From positions 1-64,000 of the forward strand of contig DIWP01000019.1 in assembly GCA_002423545.1 (NCBI GenBank): a stretch of 64,000 nt of DNA. The letters run 5' to 3'. The notes under the pieces are model-generated. The model was not told the DNA's origin, searched no databases, and saw only the letters and a program-made list of their open reading frames with translations. Each line of letters begins with the position of its first letter. Position 1 is the stretch's first letter. The position numbers and the translations under genes were made by a program. Below, one piece after another: positions 1-8,124 of this stretch. Source of the stretch: Thermoleophilia bacterium UBA6103. Lineage in GTDB: Bacteria; Actinomycetota; Thermoleophilia; UBA2241.

Positions 1-846
1 GTGCCTATCATCTGCGGAAGTCCGGCCTGGGACCCGCTGCCGCACTGCAGCTACCAGCAGCACACGCCGAACATCGACGACAACAGGATCCTCACGTGGA
101 CGCTGCATTTGATCGCGCGCAGCGGACGCGCCGGTGAGGCTTCGCATCGGTTAGTGCGTCAGGCCTTCCACGCCATGGACAGCTTCGCGGCGCCGATGCC
201 GTTCGTGGGCTCCGACTGCTCGGACCGACGCTACAACCGCCTCAACGACGACTACGAGCGCCTGCACGCGCTGTGTCGCTTCTTCCTCGAAGGAGCCGGC
301 CCGCAGCTGGAGTCGGGCGGGCGCTCGATGGTGCCATTCCTGATCGACACGGCGAAGCTCTACGAGGAGTTCGTGGCGGCGTGGCTCACGCGTCACGTGG
401 GCGACGACTTCGAGGTGGGCTCGCAGGTGAGGGTCGACTTCGAGGGCACGCCGGACATGCATTCCCGAATCGACCTGACTCTGCGGCCGAAGGGATCCCA
501 CCGGGTCCTGTGCGTGCTGGACACGAAGTACAAGATCGATGACGAGGCCAAGCACGCCGATGTCTACCAGGTGACCAGCTACGCCCTCACGCAGGACTGC
601 ACCGACGCCTTCCTCGTCTACCCTGAAGACCTGCGTCCGCCGATGGACATCCGAGTGCGACCACCCGGCCTGCACACCGGCGGGCCGGGCGTGCGTGTGC
701 GCTCGCTGGCTTTTTCGGTTCGTGCGACCGGCTGCTCGGCTGAGGGTGAGCTGGACTACTGCGGTCGACGCTTCCTCAATGATCTCACCCACGCGCTCCA
801 GCATGCGGACGTCATTCCGGTCGGAGATAGGACAGCGGAAGCCTGA
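1..846 (+). CDS. McrC-like restriction subunit, C-terminal part (partial)
   Basis: The frame is open from base 1, so the true start lies outside the window and about 281 residues remain, against roughly 350-450 for the McrC family. An N-terminal stretch around residues 24-31 (NIDDNRIL) matches the McrC pattern. A PD-(D/E)XK-like core is visible at about residues 158-180: RIDLTL followed by VLDTKYK, giving the D...D-x-K catalytic spacing. McrC is the nuclease partner of the GTPase McrB and cuts modified DNA; an mcrB-like gene would be expected just left of base 1. The gene converges on a DEAH helicase whose stop is 35 bases away. The family call rests on these motifs only. Confidence 0.7.
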   Translation: MPIICGSPAWDPLPHCSYQQHTPNIDDNRILTWTLHLIARSGRAGEASHRLVRQAFHAMDSFAAPMPFVGSDCSDRRYNRLNDDYERLHALCRFFLEGAGPQLESGGRSMVPFLIDTAKLYEEFVAAWLTRHVGDDFEVGSQVRVDFEGTPDMHSRIDLTLRPKGSHRVLCVLDTKYKIDDEAKHADVYQVTSYALTQDCTDAFLVYPEDLRPPMDIRVRPPGLHTGGPGVRVRSLAFSVRATGCSAEGELDYCGRRFLNDLTHALQHADVIPVGDRTAEA

Positions 847-881
847 AGCATCCGCAGCGTCCTCTTCACGACATACGACTG

Positions 882-3800
882 CTAGTCGCTGCAGAGCACG
901 GTGAACCCGGCGAGAGCGGTCTCGTTCAGGTACACCTCGGTAGATGCCAGCAGCTGGAGGATACCGTCGGACACCTTGGAGGCGGCGAGACCCGGTTGCG
1001 CAACAGAGACAGCGAATCGCGCCCGCATACCGGACGCAGCCTTGTCCTGCAGTGCGTAGAGTGTCTTGTCGGAGCCGCGAACGATGCCTGAAGCACCCCG
1101 TCTCCGGCGATTCTGCTCCCGACGAATCAGGTGCCGGAACATCGGCACGGGGCGCCCAGCCCAGAACATCGACTTCTGAGCCTGACCGCAAAGCTCGTAT
1201 AGGTCGCCGACTCTGGCACCAGGTTCATCGTCCTGCGAGAACTTGCAGTGTACGAGTCGAACAATGAGTTCGTCGTCTTCCTCGCGGATGGCCACGATGT
1301 CGGCGACTTCGTAGCTGCCGTCGTCATCAATCACGAGATCCCAGTCTTCGGACTCCATGACGTACTTGATGACGCGAGCCTGAATTGACGTCTGGTCTCG
1401 CGTTGGCCCCTGCGACTCCTTGCGAAGGTCGACACCAGACCAATCGAGGGCAACTAGGCGATCCAGCGGGAACGGCGGGAGTTCACGGTCAAGCTTGAGC
1501 AGTATGCACGAGGGCAGCACAGTCGTGTCCTGCTCGAAATGGATCAGCAGGCCCGACTCCGCAAGCAACTCACTGAGAGACCTCCGGCCGCGTCGTGAGA
1601 TGACTATCGCCTCTGCCTGCACGGGGCGGAAGGACATCGCACCCTCGGCGAGCTCCAACTCGTACTCACAGCTCCACTCTCCTGATGCGGCGGCGAATCT
1701 GATCGGTCCGGTCGGCTCGTATCGGGATGGTCGCAAGTCGACATCGACAAGCGGCCAACTGACCCCATTGACCTCAACCTTGACCTCTTCACTGGTGTTG
1801 AAGAAGAGCTCCGGCGGCCACTCCAGCGCCAGCGGCACCAGCTCGGGACGCGATTCGATGGCCTGTGGCCGGATGAAGCCCGCCATGATTTCGTCCACGC
1901 TGATCGTCTCATCCAGGAGCTTTGCACCAACTGCGTCACACCAGTCCACCCATTCCTTCAGGGAACCCGCAACACGGTAGCTCCACACTCGACCCTTCTG
2001 CGAAGCCCCGATGCTGACTCGCTCGCCTCCCTCGTAGCCGAAGGCGAAGATGTTGGTCTTGGTCTTGGTCTGGGCCTCGGCAAGCGGGAAGCCCGCTGTC
2101 ACATCGGCACCGACGTGCATCGAGAACCGGCGGGCTCGGTTCCGTACGTCCAATACTCCTACATTGGTCGGCACCAGTCTGTTGACTCCCGCCATTACCC
2201 GAAATGCGTTCTCCCCCCTGACTCGAACCACCCCTTGCCCACACACGGCCTTGGCCAGATCCTCGTGAAGGCTGTCGTTGTTCGAGCTATTGATGTAGAG
2301 GAGACGTCTCGCCCTATCCCAGTAGAGAACGTACAGGTGGTAGGTGAGTTCCTGGACGGTCTTCAGCTCTCCCCACCGCACCTCCATTCGCTCTTCGGTC
2401 ACAAACCATGCGACATTGTCTCGCGGGTTGAGCGCAATGGGCCACGTTAGGAGATGCTCCTCAGGGAAGACGCTGACGATTCGTTCGTGATCCCAAAGTG
2501 ACGAATCTGAGCGATAGACGACAGTGCTCATCTTCGGAAGGAGACTGCGGATGGAGATCTCGTCTGGGACCTTGGTGAAGGCCCTCTCGAACTCCCCGAG
2601 CTCCTCCTGAACGCCGACAGTCTTCTCAGAGATGTCACTGATGATCAAGTTCCAGTCTGCGTCCTCGGCGTACAGCTGGCGCAGAGTACCGTCGTAGGCG
2701 ACATCGGGACGCGATACCACCACAGTCGCGTCTCCGATCTCTTCTTTCACTCGTGCGAATCGGCCAACGAACTGGAGAGTAACGCCGATACTCCTGTGCG
2801 CGTCGTGAACCGCGGCGATCTTCAAGTTAGGTAGGTCGAAGCCTTCACCGAACATGTCGACGCAGACGATGATGCGGCTGTCCCTGCTTGCCACTGCCGC
2901 GAGAGCCGCTTGGCGAGCCTTCATCGGCAGTCTGCTGTGAATCACGACTGGATTGAACTCAGGCGCAACACTGGCATAGATCCTACGAACATCCTCGGCT
3001 CTCGTAATCCACTTCACGCGAGCCATGAGCAGGTGGTCGTATCCGTTCGCGATGTCCTCGCGAAGCTGCTGAATCGCTCTGGCGGCAACAGCGGCCTCAC
3101 GGTTCTCTAGATTGAAGACAGACACGTAGTTGATTCTTGAGTAGTAGTTCTGTCGCTGCGCCTCCCTAAGGGGGAACGCGTACAGAATCCGACCGCCAAG
3201 GTGGCGTCCATCTTCTCGGTAGGGCGTTGCTGTGAACTGCACGATCGAACGACCCTCGAACTCCAGACGTACTGCCTGCCACGTCGCGGCCGGCACGTGG
3301 TGTGCCTCGTCGATGAACAGGTGAGTGAATTGCGCGAGAAGAGCCGTTCTTGCTTCGCTCACACTGGCATCTAGCGCCGACGGTGTCGCCACCAGGACAT
3401 TGCATGCGCTCGCGAAGGACTCGGCTCCGGAAGCGGACTTGAAGCCATGCTTCATCCTGCCGACCACCGGCCTGAGTGTCTCCCTCGAGACAACACCGAA
3501 CTGCTGCAGCACTCCGTATGACTCGAACTTGGCAGCTACCTGATCTCGCAGGACATCCGACGGCACGAGTACCAAGAGCTTGAACAACCTGCTTGAGCAG
3601 AACAGGGCGAGCATCGTCTCGGTCTTGCCGGTTCCAGTGGGCATCACGACCGTGACGGGGTCGGTCACCCTCGTCGTCCAGTAGCCGAGAACCGCGTGCA
3701 CGGCGCCAGCCTGAGGATCTCGAAGACCGGAAACCTCGTTGTCGGGATCCTCTGCAACGAAACGGAATGCATCTTTGAGAGACTCGCGAACGTCGTCCGG

Positions 3801-4151
3801 GCTGCCGGCTGCCAGACTGCCCACCCACTTGACACCCTTGAGCTCGCAAAGGCTGTCAACAGACCGCAGGTCGACGCCAGATGACACCACCAGCGCTTGC
3901 TCCCCCTGCCGGAGCGACGTCTTGCTTCTCAGTACTCTGAAGCTGCGCTCCGCAGTGGCGGCGGTCGCCACTCTACCGGACAGATCGAGTTCTGCCGCTT
4001 GCTCCACCGATAGCAGTTGGCGGCACCGGTTCCCGTCAACCTCGACATCGGCCGAGTACTGGGCCGGAAGCGTCACTCGCCGCACGCTCTTCCTCTCGGC
4101 TGGTTCGTCTTGGTCTGCAGGTTCGGCCCCGGGCCGGCCATCGACAGCCAT
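882..4151 (-). CDS. DEAD/DEAH-box helicase with C-terminal nuclease-like domain
   Basis: Superfamily 2 helicase of 1089 residues. Visible are Walker A PTGTGKT (about residues 171-177), DEAH (about 281-284), motif III-like TATPY, and a helicase C region ending in QFVGRFAR. About 500 further residues follow with no recognised fold until the tail, where DDGSYEVADIVAI and, 11 residues on, LVHCKFS (about residues 950-985) have the E/D...K layout of a PD-(D/E)XK nuclease. This suggests a restriction-type translocase-nuclease. It is the last gene of the minus-strand defence block, about 80 bases after the methylase stop. It ends with TAG, relevant because amber is apparently decoded in this genome; the next in-frame codons are sense. 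Confidence 0.75.
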   Translation of the reverse strand: MAVDGRPGAEPADQDEPAERKSVRRVTLPAQYSADVEVDGNRCRQLLSVEQAAELDLSGRVATAATAERSFRVLRSKTSLRQGEQALVVSSGVDLRSVDSLCELKGVKWVGSLAAGSPDDVRESLKDAFRFVAEDPDNEVSGLRDPQAGAVHAVLGYWTTRVTDPVTVVMPTGTGKTETMLALFCSSRLFKLLVLVPSDVLRDQVAAKFESYGVLQQFGVVSRETLRPVVGRMKHGFKSASGAESFASACNVLVATPSALDASVSEARTALLAQFTHLFIDEAHHVPAATWQAVRLEFEGRSIVQFTATPYREDGRHLGGRILYAFPLREAQRQNYYSRINYVSVFNLENREAAVAARAIQQLREDIANGYDHLLMARVKWITRAEDVRRIYASVAPEFNPVVIHSRLPMKARQAALAAVASRDSRIIVCVDMFGEGFDLPNLKIAAVHDAHRSIGVTLQFVGRFARVKEEIGDATVVVSRPDVAYDGTLRQLYAEDADWNLIISDISEKTVGVQEELGEFERAFTKVPDEISIRSLLPKMSTVVYRSDSSLWDHERIVSVFPEEHLLTWPIALNPRDNVAWFVTEERMEVRWGELKTVQELTYHLYVLYWDRARRLLYINSSNNDSLHEDLAKAVCGQGVVRVRGENAFRVMAGVNRLVPTNVGVLDVRNRARRFSMHVGADVTAGFPLAEAQTKTKTNIFAFGYEGGERVSIGASQKGRVWSYRVAGSLKEWVDWCDAVGAKLLDETISVDEIMAGFIRPQAIESRPELVPLALEWPPELFFNTSEEVKVEVNGVSWPLVDVDLRPSRYEPTGPIRFAAASGEWSCEYELELAEGAMSFRPVQAEAIVISRRGRRSLSELLAESGLLIHFEQDTTVLPSCILLKLDRELPPFPLDRLVALDWSGVDLRKESQGPTRDQTSIQARVIKYVMESEDWDLVIDDDGSYEVADIVAIREEDDELIVRLVHCKFSQDDEPGARVGDLYELCGQAQKSMFWAGRPVPMFRHLIRREQNRRRRGASGIVRGSDKTLYALQDKAASGMRARFAVSVAQPGLAASKVSDGILQLLASTEVYLNETALAGFTVLCSD

Positions 4152-4230
4152 TCACATGCCCCTTGATCAGCCTATTCCCTAGTTCCAGCGTTCGAGCCTG
4201 CCTCCGCTGCGGAGAGAAGCAAGCATGTCT

Positions 4231-6798
4231 TCACGGCATCAGCTCCGCGAACGCCTTTAGCACAAGCTCCTTGGTCCCGAACTCGCCGATTCCCTTCCGC
4301 TCGCGGCGCTCCAGCACAGAGAAGGTGTCGAGGAGGCCGGACAGTTCTTCGCACGTCAGGCCGTAGATGCGTGCGGCAACCAGTCCATCCAACTTGGCTC
4401 GGGCGGCAGCCCGCTCCGACGGCTCGGTCAACGCGGGCGATGGCACTGTGCCAGCGTCCACCGCACTACAAATACCGTACTCGGCCATCCGGTTCCAGTA
4501 GTCGGTCATCTCGGGCGCCGTGCAGAGCAGACGCAGGACTAGGGGCGCCGCGAGTTGCACGAACTCGTCTTCCAGGGCGAACCGCGGGAATGGCAAGCCA
4601 TCGAGTAGTGAAAAGGCCATCTTCGGCGAAGTGAGCCGACATCTCGCAAGCCAGTCCATGGTGAAGGAATTGGCCACAGCGAGCCAAGGCAAGTACAACC
4701 ACTCTTCTTCGAAACCGAAGTCAAGTGTGGGTACCTTGTCGCCACACACTGTTCGGGGCGGAATCAGGGTCGCCACGAAGCTGCGGACATTCCTTGGGTT
4801 CGCTACGTCGCCGAAGCCGATACGGTAGCGAAAGCACCGATCGCCGAGCTTGCTCGGCAGATCCTCAGGTAGCACGCGCCACTGCGGAACGACGGCCTTA
4901 TCTGGATCGCCGAACTCGCGCTCAATCCATACCGCGCTGTTGCCGTGTCCCGACTCATAAGTCTTGGCGCGATGGTCGAAGTGGTCGATCATGCGACCCT
5001 CGTAGACGGGCAGGCCGCGAGGATCGGTCGTGAACAGGTCCCGGTCATTGCCCATGTCGAGTTCACGACAGTAGTGGCGGACCGGCAGGCCAAGCGACGT
5101 GATTCCGAAGGGCGGACATGACGCGTACATCTTCTGAATCGTAGCGAGCTCGGCCGTGCCGCGGACGTCAGGAATCGCATAGGTGTCGGGTGCCAGCTTC
5201 CGAATGAGATCTGCCTCGATCCGAACAGGCTCGGAGGCCAAGTCGGCAGCGTTTTCAAGTCCGAACTGGACCAGAAAGGACTGTGAGCTGCCACCCCTCC
5301 TGCACGCGAAGGCAGCGAAACGGTCGATGTCGACCTCCGCGAACCAAGCTCGCCTAGTGTTGATCAGACCGCATACACGCAACAGGGTGCATTCATCGAG
5401 GAGATAGCGACGAATCGCGCTGGCATTCGCGCCACCGTAGAGACCGCCAGGAACAATCTGAGCGGCAATGCCACCGCTTCCGCATCTGCGCAAGGCCAGC
5501 TCAACAAACATCCGGTACGTGTTGAAGTCGCCCTTTCCGAGATTGCCCGGTGCGTACAGGGTGTAGACACCGCTGTTCTTCAGGAAGTGGACAAGTCCAA
5601 AGAGGTCACGGCAATGCGTCCGCCACTCCAAGGCAATTGACTCGTCTTCAAGCAGCCCGGTGATGACCGCTTCCTGATCTGGCGGAGCCAGCGACCGCAC
5701 TTCGGGCGCCCACCTTCCGAAGAACTCCCGCTGGTCGGGGCTCAGCGTGTCCCACGGCGGGTTGCCCAGAACGACATCGAAACCCCCGCTCGACTCCGAC
5801 CCCGTGACGCGCGCTCCCTTGTCGTCGGGTCTGAAGACATCCGGGAACTGCAGCTGCCAATGGAAGAAGCTGTAGTGCTCGGCCAACTCTTCAACAGCGG
5901 TACGGATTGCGGCCGGCACACGTTCCGGGTCCTGACCGATATGCCGAAAGCGTTCGTCGGTGATGACGGCGGGACTATCGACTGTCTTCCTGCCCACGAA
6001 AACCGCACACCAGGTGTCCGCGACGAGCTTGGCAGACCGGTACTCATCAGCGACGAGCATTGACTTGAATAGGCTCTGTTTGTGCCGAACACCGGCGAGC
6101 GACGAGTCGTCAACCGTGTCGATGGAGCGGGCTGTCTCCAGAAGCGACCCGCCTTGAGTCCAACTAGGGTGTTCCACATCGAACAGCGCGCCTTGTCCGG
6201 TCTCCCTCTCACGCTTGTTGCGCTTTCGCAGCTCACTGCAGACCTTCTTGTCGTCCCCCTCGATCGACGTGAACGCCTCGTCGGGGATGCCCTGCTCGAT
6301 GAGCTCCGGCGTGGCCCCCAGCAGGCTGTTGCCGACCTGGATGTGGTGATCGAGGAAGGAAAGCGGCTTGCCCGGCTCGACCGCCTCCAGCCAGAGGTTG
6401 ACCTTGCACAGCTCGGCGGCCATGGGGTTGATGTCGACGCCGTAGATGCAGCGGCCGATCACGTCGCGCAGGGCGGTGCGGACGGCCCTCAGTGAGGGCT
6501 CATGGTCGCCGGTGCGGGCGGCGGCCAGGTGACGGGCGAGGCGATGGGCGGCGGCAATCAGGAAGTGGCCGCTACCGCAGGCCGGGTCACAGACCTTCAG
6601 CTCAAGGATGGTCTCGGCTCGCTCCTCCGATGAGCGCTTGCCCTTGAGGCGGTCCTCGACGACCGGCTGCAAGGCGCTGTCGAGCAGCATTTGGATGAGG
6701 CTGGTCGGGGTGTAGTAGCTGCCGGTCGTCTTGCGCTCGGAGCCGCTGACGACCTTCAGGTCGAAGGTCGCTGCCTCGCGGTTGAGCACGGGCTGCAT
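4231..6798 (-). CDS. N6-adenine DNA methylase (DrmMI/Eco57I-like), C-terminal part of a frameshifted gene
   Basis: This piece holds the catalytic half of a large class-I adenine methylase. GSYYTPTSLIQ (about residues 27-37) matches the target-binding region, VCDPACGSGHFL is SAM motif I, and VLGNPPW is the NPPW catalytic motif. The reading frame continues upstream of the first ATG to about base 7217, where it must join the frame of the 6756-8111 piece. Joined, the two make about 1290 residues, the size of DISARM DrmMI or BREX PglX-type enzymes. In DISARM-like systems the enzyme marks host DNA so that the helicases spare it. The piece lies between the SNF2 helicase and DEAH helicase genes on the same strand. 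Confidence 0.75.
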   Translation of the reverse strand: MQPVLNREAATFDLKVVSGSERKTTGSYYTPTSLIQMLLDSALQPVVEDRLKGKRSSEERAETILELKVCDPACGSGHFLIAAAHRLARHLAAARTGDHEPSLRAVRTALRDVIGRCIYGVDINPMAAELCKVNLWLEAVEPGKPLSFLDHHIQVGNSLLGATPELIEQGIPDEAFTSIEGDDKKVCSELRKRNKRERETGQGALFDVEHPSWTQGGSLLETARSIDTVDDSSLAGVRHKQSLFKSMLVADEYRSAKLVADTWCAVFVGRKTVDSPAVITDERFRHIGQDPERVPAAIRTAVEELAEHYSFFHWQLQFPDVFRPDDKGARVTGSESSGGFDVVLGNPPWDTLSPDQREFFGRWAPEVRSLAPPDQEAVITGLLEDESIALEWRTHCRDLFGLVHFLKNSGVYTLYAPGNLGKGDFNTYRMFVELALRRCGSGGIAAQIVPGGLYGGANASAIRRYLLDECTLLRVCGLINTRRAWFAEVDIDRFAAFACRRGGSSQSFLVQFGLENAADLASEPVRIEADLIRKLAPDTYAIPDVRGTAELATIQKMYASCPPFGITSLGLPVRHYCRELDMGNDRDLFTTDPRGLPVYEGRMIDHFDHRAKTYESGHGNSAVWIEREFGDPDKAVVPQWRVLPEDLPSKLGDRCFRYRIGFGDVANPRNVRSFVATLIPPRTVCGDKVPTLDFGFEEEWLYLPWLAVANSFTMDWLARCRLTSPKMAFSLLDGLPFPRFALEDEFVQLAAPLVLRLLCTAPEMTDYWNRMAEYGICSAVDAGTVPSPALTEPSERAAARAKLDGLVAARIYGLTCEELSGLLDTFSVLERRERKGIGEFGTKELVLKAFAELMP

Positions 6799-8111
6799 CT
6801 CGAGCAGGGACTCGTAGACACTCCCCAGCTCTTCGGCGCCGAGGTTGCGGAAGTCGATGGAGCGCAGGGTGCCACCGTCGGCGGTGAAGGCCAGCGCACG
6901 GACGGCCGCCAGCAGGTCGCTGTTGGCGATACGACTGCCGTCGAGGTCAGGCAGCGCTTCCCCACTGAACAGGAAGCTGCCCAGTGCCGGCAGCGCCAGC
7001 TGAGGACAGCCCTGATCGCTGCCGAGCCAGCGACAGATAAGATCGACGGCCTCGTAGAGGTCGCTGTGCCGCCCTCCACGACGCCGAGCCGCCAGCTCGC
7101 GTAGCTTTGCGGTCGAGTAGAACCGCGCGAAGCGCTCGCGCGCGAGGCGTCGCTGCTCCGCCTCTGCATCATCATCATCGAGCGGCGGCAGAAGAAGCAG
7201 GTCGCGATCGTCGGCCGTGACAGGAACAGCAGACGATAGACGAGGCGCAGCAGCTGTCGGTAGTAGGCCAGGTTCTCCAACCGGCCGTCGCGCAGCTTCT
7301 CAAGCAGCTCTTGATTGGCGCCGTGGGCAAGGAAGCCTCTGCCGAGCACCTCGATCGCCCGCTGGACGCCGCTGCGCAGACCATCGAGTGCCCGGACACC
7401 CTGCTGCTGGGCTTCCTGCATCCAGCGCTCCAGCCAGCACTCCTCGGGCTTATCCGCCTCCACCCGTGACTCGTGACAGAGTAGCCACAGCAGCACGAAG
7501 TCGGCGTAGAGCTCGCCGCGCATCATGGCCTCGAGGTCGAACTCCACGTAGGCCTGACGGCTGAGGCTCACGTTGTCGCGCAGGATGCGCAGCTGCAGGC
7601 CGTTGCTGACGAACGCCCAGAGATGATCGTCGGAGCGGTTGAGCAGCTCCTGCACCAGGCTGTGAGGGCTCTGGCGGGCGGCGCCGGCCACACCGGCCGC
7701 GCGAGCGTCGAGCTTCACGTTGCAGCCGACCAGGTGGATCGGCGTGCTCTGCCAGAGGTGCGAGACGGGGTAGGTCTTGCCGTCGAGCTCGATGGCACGG
7801 GCTCCGATCAGGCGGCCGTAGCCCAGCTCCTGGAAGAGCGGCAGCAGCCAGCGCTCGCGCGTGTCGGTGGTGCCGGTCTCGTCGGCCGGCAACTCAGCGC
7901 GGCTGGCCTCGAAGGCGGCCCAGCGACCCTGCAGGCGCTGCCAGGCGCGGCTGGCAGCCTCGTTGAGCTTCTCGCCGTCACAGTGGTAGTCGGCGGGGGT
8001 GAGACCGGGCAGCGACTTGTCGGCCTCGGCGATGCGCTGCAACACGTCGGGCGGCAGGAGCGCGCCCTCCGTGCGCAGCGTCGTGTAGACGTCGCGAAGG
8101 GTGTGTCTCAT
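6756..8111 (-). CDS. N-terminal part of the frameshifted adenine DNA methylase
   Basis: Starts with ATG at 8111, 14 bases after the SNF2 helicase stop. Residues 1 to about 298 read as the helical N-terminal domain of a large Eco57I-type methylase (for example LLPLFQELGYGRL and RDNVSLSRQAYVEFDLE). After LFLS (about base 7220) this frame becomes low-quality, with a run of Met and Arg/Ser-rich text. The -1/+1 alternative frame instead reads TADDRDLLLLPPLDDDD and continues smoothly into the catalytic half. One missing base around 7215-7222 explains everything. It is either a real inactivating mutation or an assembly error; only the part upstream of about 7217 is credible protein. Confidence 0.65.
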   Translation of the reverse strand: MRHTLRDVYTTLRTEGALLPPDVLQRIAEADKSLPGLTPADYHCDGEKLNEAASRAWQRLQGRWAAFEASRAELPADETGTTDTRERWLLPLFQELGYGRLIGARAIELDGKTYPVSHLWQSTPIHLVGCNVKLDARAAGVAGAARQSPHSLVQELLNRSDDHLWAFVSNGLQLRILRDNVSLSRQAYVEFDLEAMMRGELYADFVLLWLLCHESRVEADKPEECWLERWMQEAQQQGVRALDGLRSGVQRAIEVLGRGFLAHGANQELLEKLRDGRLENLAYYRQLLRLVYRLLFLSRPTIATCFFCRRSMMMMQRRSSDASRASASRGSTRPQSYASWRLGVVEGGTATSTRPSILSVAGSAAIRAVLSWRCRHWAASCSVGKRCLTSTAVVSPTATCWRPSVRWPSPPTVAPCAPSTSATSAPKSWGVSTSPCSRCSPCSTARQRPST

Positions 8112-8124
8112 GAGGCGACGCTCC

